Of a stretch of DNA of 64,000 nt, positions 35,418 to 43,735 are shown piece after piece. Source of the DNA: Lysinibacillus xylanilyticus (GTDB taxonomy: Bacteria > Bacillota > Bacilli > Bacillales_A > Planococcaceae); assembly GCF_001708185.1 (NCBI RefSeq), contig NZ_MDDN01000006.1, positions 124,001 to 188,000 of the forward strand, read 5' to 3'. The notes under the pieces are model-generated. The model was given only the letters and a program-made list of their open reading frames with translations, made no database searches and was not told the origin of the DNA. Each line of letters starts with the position of its first letter. Position 1 is the first letter of the stretch. The position numbers and the translations under genes were made by a program.

Positions 35418-36107
35418 TTATTTTACATATTGGTCAGGGTTGACGATATAAAACTTTTCAACATTTAACCAGCTTTCGCTCATTGGTTCACCGTTATCGA
35501 TGCGTTTTTCTGTTTCTTGCATCATCCAAGCTGTTTGGGATGCATGTGCTTGTAATGCTTTAATTTTATCCGTCTTCATTTCACGAATATCGACGACAAT
35601 ATGGGGCTCTCCATTTTTTTCGATGGTATCATTGGCGAAGGCACATCCATATACTTGAGGACGTGCAGTTTTTGGCATACGGCGGACAGCCTCAACTACG
35701 GCACGTGCTGTTGCTTCATGGTCTGGATGGACCGCAAAGCCAGGTAAGAATGTAATGATAAGAGAAGGTGATAACTCTTCTATTAAACCTTCAACAAGCT
35801 TTACCATTTTTTCATCGTCTTCAAATTCAATCGTTTTATCACGGAAACCAAGCATACGTAAATCTTGTATTCCCATAGCCTCTGCAGCTGCAATTAGCTC
35901 CTTGCGTCGAATTTCTGGTAAGGATTCACGCGTAGCAAAAGGCGGATTTCCTAAATTACGGCCCATTTCCCCTAAAGTTAAACAGGCATATGTAACAGGA
36001 GTATTCATTTTCTTTGTATAGTAGGCAATCGTTCCAGCAACTGAAAAAGCCTCATCATCTGGGTGAGGGTAAACAATCAAAATATGACGTTGTGGCTCTA
36101 AATTCAA
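35418..36107 (-). CDS. bshB2: bacillithiol biosynthesis deacetylase BshB2
   Basis: A 229-residue LmbE/PIG-L-type zinc deacetylase removing acetyl from GlcNAc-malate in bacillithiol synthesis. Zinc-binding motifs PHPDDEAFSVAG and HPDHEATARAV are intact, and GEMGRNLGNPPFATRESLPE is typical of the YojG group. The start is TTG 36107: AAGGAGG overlaps the stop of the upstream gene and lies 7 bases before it. The longer frame to 36143 would overlap yojF without a ribosome site. It forms a tight pair with yojF. Confidence 0.9.
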   Translation of the reverse strand: MNLEPQRHILIVYPHPDDEAFSVAGTIAYYTKKMNTPVTYACLTLGEMGRNLGNPPFATRESLPEIRRKELIAAAEAMGIQDLRMLGFRDKTIEFEDDEKMVKLVEGLIEELSPSLIITFLPGFAVHPDHEATARAVVEAVRRMPKTARPQVYGCAFANDTIEKNGEPHIVVDIREMKTDKIKALQAHASQTAWMMQETEKRIDNGEPMSESWLNVEKFYIVNPDQYVK

Positions 36108-36120
36108 ATAGTCGTCCTCC

Positions 36121-36471
36121 TTAATACGTAAATGGCGTTTCACTAATTTCTAGTGCTATCGCCAATTTACCAGAGTAGTCTAGTCCAGCCATTAATAAAC
36201 GGCCTAAATCATCTAATTCAAAATGTGTGATGCCTTGAGCATAAACCCAGCCATGCGCCATTTTTAATCCGACACGATGGGGTGAATCATCTACCACTTT
36301 AGCAAGCTCATAGTTGATTTTGGCATTGCGAATAAAAGCACCTGCATTAAAAAATTTCTCATCAAAATGTGCTGCATAAGAACCGTTCGTCGTCTCAAGA
36401 TGAATATAAACGTCTTTGTTGGCGAAAGAATTTAATAATTCCTGCAACGTTTTTACTTGTACTTCTTGCAC
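36121..36471 (-). CDS. yojF: YojF family protein (DUF1806)
   Basis: A 116-residue cytosolic protein with the YojF look: YIHLETTNGSYAAHF, AFIRNAKINYELAKV and HGWVYAQGITHFELDD. In Bacillus yojF is the constant partner of the bacillithiol deacetylase gene yojG (bshB2), as here; its biochemical role is unknown. Start GTG 36471 follows GAGAGGAGTG. The stop TAA overlaps the ribosome site of bshB2. Confidence 0.87.
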   Translation of the reverse strand: MQEVQVKTLQELLNSFANKDVYIHLETTNGSYAAHFDEKFFNAGAFIRNAKINYELAKVVDDSPHRVGLKMAHGWVYAQGITHFELDDLGRLLMAGLDYSGKLAIALEISETPFTY

Positions 36472-36936
36472 CTTAACACTCCTCTCGATTATTTCTCCTT
36501 TAAGTATAGTAAAAAAAATTCACAAAGGGAAATTGAATGCCTCTTTAGCACAACATAATCACTAAGATTTCCTAAATAAATTTCGAAGGCTTGTTCATTT
36601 AAAATTTTTCATAAATCGGTTCCTAATTTTAACCAATGACTACTTTTCGAGCAATATTCTTGAAAAAATTATTGTAATGTATCAATATAATGAGTGTGAA
36701 AACAAACTTGTACAAAACGTGTTATTTTGTATTGTATACGGTTTCACAAATGAAAAGATACTGCGACCATGATTTCTTCCTAAACTGACAGTTAGGCAGC
36801 ATGTAATGTTAAAGGGAATTTTAAACTACGTAATAACGAATTCTATCTTGGTACAATAGATGACGTTCCTTTAACATTGAGATGTGTAGCTGTGACAAGG
36901 GAAGAAGACGGAAAGATCATTATCATAGTATAGTAA
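36472..36936. other. intergenic region with a possible gene remnant
   Basis: Mostly AT-rich sequence without features. At 36796-36933 (+) an open frame without a start codon reads GNFKLRNNEFYLGTIDDVPL and ends LRCVAVTREEDGKIIIIV, which looks protein-like. It is preceded by stops and may be the 3' remnant of a lost gene. I do not recognise it. Confidence 0.35.
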
Positions 36937-36980
36937 AAAAGCCGCGATTCTCTTTTATGACGGAGAATCGCGGCTTTTAA
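36937..36980. terminator. strong bidirectional terminator
   Basis: AAAAAGCCGCGATTCTC / GAGAATCGCGGCTTTT with a 10-base loop. The right arm overlaps the stop of the small minus-strand gene. Confidence 0.92.
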
Positions 36981-37258
36981 TATCGATTGAGCTTTCGTTC
37001 TATGGATTCTAAGCGATTGTTAACATTCTGTAGTTGTTTATACATTTGTTTAAATTGTAGATTTTGATCCTGTGCTTGTGAAGATTTTTTTTGTGCTAAT
37101 TCCTCTTCCTCCTGGAATGCTAATATCGTGGCGAGGGTTGATAATGAATAACCGAGCGTTAAAACAATTGATGAAATTACTTCTACTTTTGAAGCGGTTA
37201 GTTCTCCAGAAAGTAATCCTCGTTCTTCTTTTAATTCTTCAGGTTTTTGCTTTTTCAT
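36977..37258 (-). CDS. small membrane protein with coiled-coil tail, unknown
   Basis: A 93-residue protein. A charged N-terminus (KKQKPEELKEERG) is followed by one membrane segment (ISSIVLTLGYSLSTLATILAF, residues about 29-49) and a Gln/Lys-rich tail ending NVNNRLESIERKLNRY, likely a coiled coil. ATG 37258 follows GGAGGG by 6 bases; the frame opens 5 codons earlier without support. Monocistronic with its own strong terminator. No family recognised. Confidence 0.7.
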   Translation of the reverse strand: MKKQKPEELKEERGLLSGELTASKVEVISSIVLTLGYSLSTLATILAFQEEEELAQKKSSQAQDQNLQFKQMYKQLQNVNNRLESIERKLNRY

Positions 37259-37446
37259 TTTGCTCCCTCCCATATAAATCTAATATATGGTTTATGAAGT
37301 AGTAGCGAATCTTGTCCAATACTTTTAGCAATGGGAGAAAAATTATGTTAATTATTTGTAATTTTCTAATAATTAAATTGATTTTCGTGGGGAGATGGAG
37401 CATTATAGTAGAAATAAAACAGTTGTTTTTACGAGGGGGAATTGAT

Positions 37447-37977
37447 GTGAAAAAGGACTTTAAATACTGTAAAGAATCGAGGGTTATGCGGACAAGTCGA
37501 GTGTTTCCGAATGATGTTAATAACCATAATACACTATTTGGTGGTCGCTTAATGGGTGATATCGATCAGGTAGCCTCAATCTCAGCTGCTAAGCATAGTC
37601 GTAGAGATTGTGTGACAGCTTCAACGGATTCGGTCGACTTCCTACATCCAATTCGCCCGACTGATTCTGTATACTTCGAATCTTATGTAACATGGACAGG
37701 GACGTCTTCAATGGAGGTTTTCGTAAAGGTCATTGCTGAAAATTTGAAAACGGGGGAACGCAAGGTAGCAGCGACAGCATTGTTAACCTTTGTCGCATTA
37801 GATGATAATAATAAACCAGCCCCAGTTCCACGCGTCATTCCTGAAACAGTAGAGGAGACAAAGTTACATGAAACTGCATCTGAACGAGCAAAGGTCCGTG
37901 CAGAGCGTAAAAAGGAAAGTAAGGCATTGGCTCAATTCATTTCGATGAATGATCCATGGGATTATTCATCGAAATGA
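37447..37977 (+). CDS. ykhA: acyl-CoA thioesterase (YkhA-like hotdog hydrolase)
   Basis: A 176-residue hotdog-fold thioesterase predicted to hydrolyse acyl-CoA. Typical sequence: RVFPNDVNNHNTLFGGRLMG with the catalytic Asn/Asp region, DCVTASTDSVDFLHPIRPTD and GTSSMEVFVKVIAENL. Basic, Ala-rich tail. GTG 37447 follows GAGGGGG by 7 bases; the long upstream extension to 37312 is hydrophobic and lacks a ribosome site. Strong terminator behind. Confidence 0.87.
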   Translation: MKKDFKYCKESRVMRTSRVFPNDVNNHNTLFGGRLMGDIDQVASISAAKHSRRDCVTASTDSVDFLHPIRPTDSVYFESYVTWTGTSSMEVFVKVIAENLKTGERKVAATALLTFVALDDNNKPAPVPRVIPETVEETKLHETASERAKVRAERKKESKALAQFISMNDPWDYSSK

Positions 37978-37999
37978 TGGAGAACGCTTATATGTAATA

Positions 38000-38046
38000 G
38001 AGGCATCTGATTAGTATCGTTTTGCTAATCAGATGCCTGTTATGTT
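38000..38046. terminator. terminator between ykhA and pdxK (convergent)
   Basis: A perfect 14-bp stem AGGCATCTGATTAG / CTAATCAGATGCCT with a 10-base loop. Confidence 0.88.
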
Positions 38047-38876
38047 TAGATTTCAGTCACTGTTACTTGTGGTGCGCCAAATCGAGATTTTGCACCGTGC
38101 ATAACTGGTCCTACATAGTCATTTAATGCCCAACCGTGAGCGATTGCAGCTGAAACGAATTCTTTCGCTTCGATAACAGCTTCTTTCACTGAAAGTCCGT
38201 TAGCAAGGTTTGCTGTCACTGAAGCAGCAAATGTACAGCCAGCCCCATGGTTATAAGTAGAAGCGACTTTATCAGACTCTAATAAGTAGAATTTTTCACC
38301 GTCGAAGAATAAGTCGGTTGCTTTTTCAGTAGCTAACGCTTTTCCGCCTTTAATCACAATAGCTTTAGCACCTAGTTCGTGAATTTTACGAGCTGCCGTT
38401 TTCATCTCTTCAATTGTGTTTGGAGTTCCAGTTCCAGCCAATTGTCCAGCCTCAAACAGGTTTGGTGTTGTCACTGCAGCCAATGGTAAAAGATGTTGAA
38501 TCATCGCATCTGTGTTACCAGGGTTCAATACTTCATCTTCTCCTTTACATACCATTACAGGGTCAATGACAACATTTGGCGTACCGGATTTTGAGATGGC
38601 ATCACCAGCAATACGAATGATTTCTTCCGTTGACAGCATACCAGTCTTTATTGCGTCAATGCCTGTTGAAAGAGCAGTATTGATTTGCTTTTGTAAAAGC
38701 TCTGTTGGCAATGGTGTGACATTATGTGCCCAACCATTTGGCTCCATTGTTACAACAACCGTTAACGCCACCATGCCATAAGTGCCGTGCTCTTGGAATG
38801 TTTTAAGATCAGCTTGCATACCTGCGCCGCCTGATGTATCGGAACCAGCAATTGTTAAAGTTTTTTTAAGAGCCAT
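38046..38876 (-). CDS. pdxK: pyridoxine/pyridoxal/HMP kinase
   Basis: A 276-residue ribokinase-fold kinase of the ThiD-like PdxK group known in B. subtilis. It phosphorylates pyridoxine, pyridoxal or hydroxymethylpyrimidine. Motifs: LTIAGSDTSGGAGMQADLKT, VVIDPVMVCKGEDEVL, VIKGGKAL and the anion-hole/catalytic segment YNHGAGCTFAASVTANLA. The usual GTGC is HGAGC here, as in the Bacillus PdxK group. ATG 38876 follows AAAGGAGATC. Monocistronic. Confidence 0.87.
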   Translation of the reverse strand: MALKKTLTIAGSDTSGGAGMQADLKTFQEHGTYGMVALTVVVTMEPNGWAHNVTPLPTELLQKQINTALSTGIDAIKTGMLSTEEIIRIAGDAISKSGTPNVVIDPVMVCKGEDEVLNPGNTDAMIQHLLPLAAVTTPNLFEAGQLAGTGTPNTIEEMKTAARKIHELGAKAIVIKGGKALATEKATDLFFDGEKFYLLESDKVASTYNHGAGCTFAASVTANLANGLSVKEAVIEAKEFVSAAIAHGWALNDYVGPVMHGAKSRFGAPQVTVTEI

Positions 38877-38984
38877 GATGATAGATCTCCTTTATAGATA
38901 AAAGTTTTAAAATTACCATCTAGTATAGTCTTATTCTGATTCTGTAAAAATAGTCAGAATAAGATATTTTTACAAGGTCAGTTT

Positions 38985-39175
38985 TAACTTCGATAGGTGT
39001 CCAACCATTCTCTGACGCTTCGCTTTCGCACAAAAAACAACGTGTTGCTGCTGACGCTTCGCTTTCGCACAGACAAAACCCTTTTGCTGTCGCTACGTTA
39101 GCACTGCGCTTTCGCACAAAAAACACCGTGTTGGCCTAAAGCCTCAGAACGCAATTATGCTGAGGCGTAATTGAT
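38985..39175 (-). repeat. composite hairpin element E, copy 1 (minus)
   Basis: Read on the minus strand it begins CAATTACGCCTCAGCATAAT and GGCTTTAGGCCAACACGGTG, then carries three GCGAAAGCG units (TGTGCGAAAGCGAAGCGTCAG and variants). It shares the GGCC.AA..CCT and GACGCAATTA..CC..GG blocks with copies at 40.4, 43.7 and 61.4 kb. A short frame here is repeat translation. Confidence 0.75.
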
Positions 39176-39240
39176 CTGATGCTTGTATTCGACATTATTT
39201 TTTTGTACCGTTGTAAGAAGAGAAAGGGGTTAATATTACG

Positions 39241-39918
39241 ATGAATCAAGTATTCTCGAATGATTGGCAAGCAATACTTGCAGATGAATTAGACAAAACT
39301 TACTATAAAGAGCTGCGTCAATTTGTAGCACATGAATATTCAACACAAACTATTTATCCACCAATGAATGACATCATGAATGCATTTAATACAACAGCTT
39401 ATCATGATGTAAAGGTCGTAATTTTAGGCCAAGACCCATATCATGGACCAAATCAAGCACATGGATTAAGTTTTTCGGTCATGCCAGGAATCAAACATCC
39501 ACCAAGCTTGCGAAATATGCTACAAGAGTTACAGGAGGATCTTGGTTGTTCAATCCCTCAAAACGGTACATTAACAAAATGGTCACAGCAAGGTGTAATG
39601 TTATTGAATACAGTATTAACAGTTCGAGCAGGTCAGGCTCATTCTCATAAAGAACAAGGATGGGAGCAATTTACGGATGCTGTTATTGATAAATTAGCCT
39701 CAAGAGAAAAACCGATTATTTTTGTACTTTGGGGCAAACCAGCACAGCGGAAAAAATCAATAATCCGTAATTATTCAACACCTCATGTCATTTTAGAAGC
39801 ACCTCATCCAAGTCCTCTTAGTGCCTATCGAGGATTTTTTGGCAGTAAACCGTATTCGAAAATAAATGCACAGCTAGTACAATGGGGAGAGCAGCCAATT
39901 GATTGGTCTCTAGCATAG
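39241..39918 (+). CDS. ung: uracil-DNA glycosylase
   Basis: A 225-residue family 1 UDG excising uracil from DNA. The catalytic loop [18 protein letters not shown], the uracil-binding [11 protein letters not shown] and the leucine-loop [13 protein letters not shown] are intact. ATG 39241 follows GAAAGGGG. It heads a cluster (small Cys protein, ywdI, ywdK) matching the B. subtilis ung-ywd region. Confidence 0.96.
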   Translation: MNQVFSNDWQAILADELDKTYYKELRQFVAHEYSTQTIYPPMNDIMNAFNTTAYHDVKVVILGQDPYHGPNQAHGLSFSVMPGIKHPPSLRNMLQELQEDLGCSIPQNGTLTKWSQQGVMLLNTVLTVRAGQAHSHKEQGWEQFTDAVIDKLASREKPIIFVLWGKPAQRKKSIIRNYSTPHVILEAPHPSPLSAYRGFFGSKPYSKINAQLVQWGEQPIDWSLA

Positions 39919-39994
39919 ATTGGCACAAATCGTTTACTTTATACACTTATAGATTCATGTTACAGTTAATAATAGAAGAAAGTGAGGGGCAACA

Positions 39995-40174
39995 ATGAAG
40001 GTAAATTGTTTCAAATGTCAATATTTTAAAGTAACATGGGACCCACAAACGCCGCGGGCCTGTGTAGCATATGGCTTTAAAACAAAGCAAATACCATCCG
40101 TTGTTGTTAAACAATCCTCGGGCACGGACTGTCTAAAATTTGTGCCAAAAGCAGAAAGTGGGAGAATGCAATGA
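39995..40174 (+). CDS. small four-cysteine protein upstream of ywdI
   Basis: A 59-residue protein (MKVNCFKCQYFKVTWDPQT, then ACVAYGF, ending GTDCLKFVPKAESGRMQ). Four cysteines arranged CxxC - C - C suggest a metal-binding or uracil-DNA-glycosylase-adjacent small zinc-ribbon-like protein. ATG 39995 follows GTGAGGGG. Its TGA overlaps the ATG of ywdI (ATGA), strong evidence for a real, translationally coupled gene. No function known to me. Confidence 0.8.
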   Translation: MKVNCFKCQYFKVTWDPQTPRACVAYGFKTKQIPSVVVKQSSGTDCLKFVPKAESGRMQ

Positions 40175-40437
40175 TTCCTTATCAAGCCGTTATTCAACAA
40201 CTTGAAAAACAATTATCGGGTGTGAAAAATATTGGGAACGAACAGCAAATTCGCGAAGCTTTAACAGCAATCCGAGCATTATGTGATGTGGTATTAGACT
40301 CACCTGACGGCATTTCAAAAGCGCAGTCAAAACATTTGCCACAAATGCTAGTATCAGAGCCGAAGCAATCAAGTTTATACACAGCAAAAATTGAAGAAGA
40401 AGACGGGGCAAATGGCGATTCAATTTTTGACTTTTAA
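40171..40437 (+). CDS. ywdI: YwdI family protein (DUF5327)
   Basis: An 88-residue cytosolic protein: an N-terminal helical part YQAVIQQLEKQLSGVKN, IREALTAIRALCDVVL, then a polar region and the acidic end GDSIFDF. It matches B. subtilis YwdI in length and in genomic position after ung. Overlaps the preceding small gene by 4 bases. Function unknown. Confidence 0.82.
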   Translation: MIPYQAVIQQLEKQLSGVKNIGNEQQIREALTAIRALCDVVLDSPDGISKAQSKHLPQMLVSEPKQSSLYTAKIEEEDGANGDSIFDF

Positions 40438-40446
40438 TTATCTTCA

Positions 40447-40861
40447 TTCAGCGAAGACTTTCACCTCTGAAGGTGGCTAGATGAATGAGGATGTGGTTCC
40501 TTTTCAGTAGGTGCCCAACGCCTACTGAAATAGGGGAACTCAGTCTAAGAACGCCACGTCTTGTTGCAATTTATCTGTGCGAAAGCGAAGCGACAGCAAC
40601 AAGGTTTTATCTGTGCGAAAGCGAAGCGACAGCAACAAGGTATTATCTGCGAAAGCGAAGCGACAGCAACAAGGTTTTATCTGTGCGAAAGCGAAGCGAC
40701 AGCAACAAGGTTTTATCTGTGCGAAAGCGAAGCGACAGCAACAAGGTTTTATCTGTGCGAAAGCGAAGCGACAGCAACAACAACAACAACACACGAATAA
40801 GTGACCAACATCACGTTGGCCCAAAGCCTCCGGACGCAATTACACCAAGGCGAAATTGATT
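40447..40861 (+). repeat. composite hairpin element E, copy 2, with six 36-bp units
   Basis: Starts GCGAAGACTTTCACCTCTGA, contains the hairpin CAGTAGG..CCTACTG, then GAACTCAGTCTAAGAACGCC. Next are six tandem 36-bp units (TTTTATCTGTGCGAAAGCGA with AGCGACAGCAACAAGG; one unit is 34 bp) from about 40571 to 40780. It ends CACGTTGGCCCAAAGCCTCC and GGACGCAATTACACCAAGGC. It lies between ywdI and ywdK; frames inside it are not genes. Confidence 0.9.
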
Positions 40862-40879
40862 AAAGGTAGGAGAAATGAC

Positions 40880-41260
40880 ATGAAAAAATTTATTGTGACA
40901 GGTGCACTCCACGGCTTTTTGGCAGTGGCATTCGGTGCATTCGGTGCACATGCTTTAAAAGAAGTTCTAGACGATTATGGGCGTGGGGTTTGGGAAACAG
41001 CTGTTCAGTACCAAATGTTTCATGCCACGGCTTTACTAGTCATTGGCTTATTGATGAGCCCTAAATTACTTGGAGAGGTAAAGAAGTTAAATTTAGCTGG
41101 AATCTTTTTCAACCTCGGTATTGTCTTCTTTTCAGGAAGCTTATATGTACTGGCAATCAGCGGCATTAAAATCTTAGGGGCAGTCACACCAATTGGTGGA
41201 GTACTATTTTTAGTTGGATGGATTTTAATCATCGTGTCTGCCATTAAACATACTCGCTAA
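40880..41260 (+). CDS. ywdK: YwdK family DUF423 membrane protein
   Basis: A 126-residue protein with four membrane segments and the DUF423 signature GALHGFLAVAFGAFGAHALK near the N-terminus, then TAVQYQMFHATALL and a Gly-rich LGAVTPIGGVLFLVGW. The start is ATG 40880, 6 bases after AGGAGA. Synteny with ung, ywdI and gerQ agrees with B. subtilis. Function unknown. Confidence 0.88.
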   Translation: MKKFIVTGALHGFLAVAFGAFGAHALKEVLDDYGRGVWETAVQYQMFHATALLVIGLLMSPKLLGEVKKLNLAGIFFNLGIVFFSGSLYVLAISGIKILGAVTPIGGVLFLVGWILIIVSAIKHTR

Positions 41261-41501
41261 TAAAATTTAGTTGAACGTACTCCTTCGCCGTAATGTGTGA
41301 GGGAGTTTTTTGTTGGTAATTGCAGCAGCTAGGACAATGCTCCAATATGAAAAAAGCTCGGACATAAAAAGAATTTATACAGCTTCTCCACAATATAATT
41401 TCTAGAGAATAATAGTTTTAATTCCTATTGTTATTGTAAGAATTTATAGTACACTGTTATTACCAGAAGAGTTCGACAAATAGAAAGAGAGGTTTAGTGA
41501 T

Positions 41502-42680
41502 ATGGAGAAGCTATATACATTACTAGATAATAACTATGATGAAATGGTTGCGATTCGTCGTCATCTACATGAATATCCTGAATTATCCTTTGAGGAAGTA
41601 GAAACACCAGCTTATGTAGCTGCTTTTCATCGTGCTTTAGGACATGAAGTTCGTGAGCATGTAGGAAAGCGTGGGGTGGTTGCAACATTACATGGTGGGA
41701 AACCAGGAAAAACAGTAGCATTGCGAGCTGATTTTGATGCGTTAGCGATACAGGAAGAAAATGATGTTCCTTATAAGTCAAAAATGGATGGTAAAATGCA
41801 TGCATGTGGACACGATGGTCATACTGCGACTTTACTTGGGCTGGCTAAGGCACTCAATGCAATGAAGGATGATCTTGTAGGTAATGTAGTATTTATCCAT
41901 CAGCATGCGGAAGAAATTGCACCAGGCGGAGCAAAGCTGATGATTGAAGATGGCTGTCTAGACGGGGTAGACGTTATTTTCGGTACACATTTATGGGCAC
42001 CAACACCATTGGGCGATATTTTGGTTAGAGATGGGGCAATTATGGCTGCTGCGGATAAAGTGGAAATCATGATTCAAGGTAAAGGTGGCCATGGTGCGGA
42101 GCCGCATCATTCTATTGATGCTGTTGCTCTTGCTTCACAGTTTATTGTCAATGCTCAGCAGCTTATATCTAGACGCATTGATCCATTAAAATCAGCGGTT
42201 TTAACAATTGGTCATTTTGAGGCGATTAACCCTTTCAATGTTATTGCTGAACGAGTTGTGCTAGCGGGAACAGTGCGTACTTTTGAAGAGCAAGTACGTA
42301 GACAGATGGAGAAAGAGATTGAGGCTGTACTAAATGCCACTTGTCTAGCTTTTGGCGCAAGTTATGAATATCGTTATACAAGAGGCTATCCCCCTGTTTA
42401 CAATCATATGAAAGAAACAGAATTTATTGCTCGGCTTGCAGCAGATGTACCAGGAGTGGAAAATATAATAACGTGTCCACCATTTATGATCGGTGAGGAT
42501 TTTGCGTATTATTTAGAGAATGTACCTGGTACATTTTTCTTCACAGGTGCCAAAAAGCCTGAGTGGGAAGTGGCATATCCTCATCATCATGCACGCTTTG
42601 ACTTTGATGAACGTGCAATGTTGATTGCAGCCAAAACATTAGGAAAAGCAACATTGCAGTATTTACAAGAAAATCAATAG
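41502..42680 (+). CDS. M20D amidohydrolase (N-acyl-amino-acid/hippurate hydrolase type)
   Basis: A 392-residue binuclear metallohydrolase predicted to release amino acids from N-acyl or amide conjugates. Metal ligands sit in KMHACGHDGHTATLLG, HQHAEEIAPGGAK and the C-terminal GEDFAYYLENVPG with the last His in YPHHHARFDFDE. The dimerisation domain GKGGHGAEPHHSIDAV is present. Start ATG 41502 follows GAAAGAGAGG. Transcribed alone and convergent with gerQ. Substrate not predictable. Confidence 0.88.
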   Translation: MEKLYTLLDNNYDEMVAIRRHLHEYPELSFEEVETPAYVAAFHRALGHEVREHVGKRGVVATLHGGKPGKTVALRADFDALAIQEENDVPYKSKMDGKMHACGHDGHTATLLGLAKALNAMKDDLVGNVVFIHQHAEEIAPGGAKLMIEDGCLDGVDVIFGTHLWAPTPLGDILVRDGAIMAAADKVEIMIQGKGGHGAEPHHSIDAVALASQFIVNAQQLISRRIDPLKSAVLTIGHFEAINPFNVIAERVVLAGTVRTFEEQVRRQMEKEIEAVLNATCLAFGASYEYRYTRGYPPVYNHMKETEFIARLAADVPGVENIITCPPFMIGEDFAYYLENVPGTFFFTGAKKPEWEVAYPHHHARFDFDERAMLIAAKTLGKATLQYLQENQ

Positions 42681-42719
42681 TAAGCTCCCATGAACGTTCT
42701 ATATGGCTTGAACTTACAA

Positions 42720-42765
42720 TAAAAATTGGCATGCTAGGACGTATCCTAACATGCCAATTTTTCCC
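42720..42765. terminator. bidirectional terminator between amidohydrolase and gerQ
   Basis: AAAAATTGGCATG / CATGCCAATTTTT with a 16-base loop. Confidence 0.9.
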
Positions 42766-42793
42766 TTACCCGTGGGAAGCGGTGTGAAATATA

Positions 42794-43129
42794 TTACGGA
42801 TTTTGATTAAAATAAACCATTTCCTCATCATATTCAGCAAAATCAAAGTAAATCATCGGGAATAGGAAACGGTGATTTGATTTGAGCTCACGAAGAATAA
42901 CATGATCTCGACCAGCAGCCTCTACAACACCTCGCACAACTTTTGTGTTTTTACCTTGTTCAATGGCATGCTCGAAAGAAAAATGGAACGTACCAGGTTT
43001 TCCGCGATTCAAACGCAAAATATTTTCAATATAGGATTCCTCACGTCCAGGTGGTCGTCCGTTTTGAAGTGTTGCTGGAGGAGGAGTCATTGGTTGTTGC
43101 GTTGTTGGTGTCCAATAATAAGGCATCAT
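42794..43129 (-). CDS. gerQ: spore coat protein GerQ
   Basis: A 111-residue coat protein required in B. subtilis to position the germination hydrolase CwlJ. A Pro/Gln-rich N-terminus (MPYYWTPTTQQPMTPPP) is followed by the conserved domain YIENILRLNRGKPGTFHFSF and VVRGVVEAAGRDHVILREL. ATG 43129 (or 43126) is preceded by a weak GAAGG site. In B. subtilis cwlJ and gerQ are neighbours; here the upstream cwlJ is a pseudogene, so GerQ may have lost its main client. Confidence 0.9.
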   Translation of the reverse strand: MMPYYWTPTTQQPMTPPPATLQNGRPPGREESYIENILRLNRGKPGTFHFSFEHAIEQGKNTKVVRGVVEAAGRDHVILRELKSNHRFLFPMIYFDFAEYDEEMVYFNQNP

Positions 43130-43150
43130 AAGTTATCAACCTTCTTTCTT

Positions 43151-43553
43151 TTAGATTTGAGGACAATCCTCTTCGGTAGGCGAGAAAAAGCAATGCACTT
43201 TATATCTTCCCATGTTCCACTGACCGTACCATTATGCAGGAAAATCTTCTTCAGGTCTGAAAAACCATAGCGAACGAGTTGCTGGATGGAACTCTTCTCC
43301 TTTGATAACTCTATTTGCTAATCTAATGACTTAATCACGTGCTCGCTGATCCATAGCCTTTTGTTGTCTCTTCACAGCCCCCTTTGATGCCGAAACCGTC
43401 CGAATATCACCAAAATCTAAACAATCTGCTCGTACACGATTGACGCTAACAGTGCCGACCATCAGCATACCTATTCTCCGTCGCCTTCTGCCTCAGCGCG
43501 TATAAGCCTCACGAGCAGGGCTGTTTGTGTATCCTTCTCTTTATAACGGCGAT
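43151..43553 (-). pseudogene. cwlJ: decayed cwlJ-like spore cortex hydrolase
   Basis: Minus-strand pieces read as CwlJ across shifting frames: ALLVRLIRAEAEGDGE, then MLMVGTVSVNRVRADCLDFG, ANRVIKGEEFHPATRSLWFF, and GRYKVHCFFSPTEEDCP. Lesions: the start, 8 bases from an intact AGGAGG (43566-43561), reads ATC instead of ATG; a 1-base loss follows near codon 6; an in-frame TAG plus another 1-base loss follow the EGDGE segment; two TAA codons lie after QRARD and after EEDFPA. Total length (403 bases) fits the 142-residue family. It is directly upstream of gerQ, where cwlJ belongs. Confidence 0.85.
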
Positions 43554-43626
43554 TTTTATTCCTCCTCGCAGACAGTATATGCACGATGGTATTGTAGACA
43601 TGTTCAATTTTAACTTTTTTCAGCAC

Positions 43627-43735
43627 ATGTTTTGGTAGCGAAAGCAAAGCGTCAGCTACAGATGTCTTTTGTAGCGAAAGCAAAGCGTCAGCTACAGATG
43701 TCTTTTGTACCGAAAGCGTAGCAACAGGTACAGAA
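43627..43735 (+). repeat. GAAAGC hairpin units, three 36-bp copies
   Basis: Two units TTTTGTAGCGAAAGCAAAGC followed by GTCAGCTACAGATGTC and one unit TGTACCGAAAGCGTAGCAAC ending AGGTACA. Stems TGTAGC/GCTACA (43670-43696) and TGTACC/GGTACA (43706-43732) enclose the same loop. Confidence 0.9.

Noticed and set aside
40571..40780. 36-bp repeats as a CRISPR array
   Set aside because: Units are contiguous with no unique spacers, and no cas genes are present.
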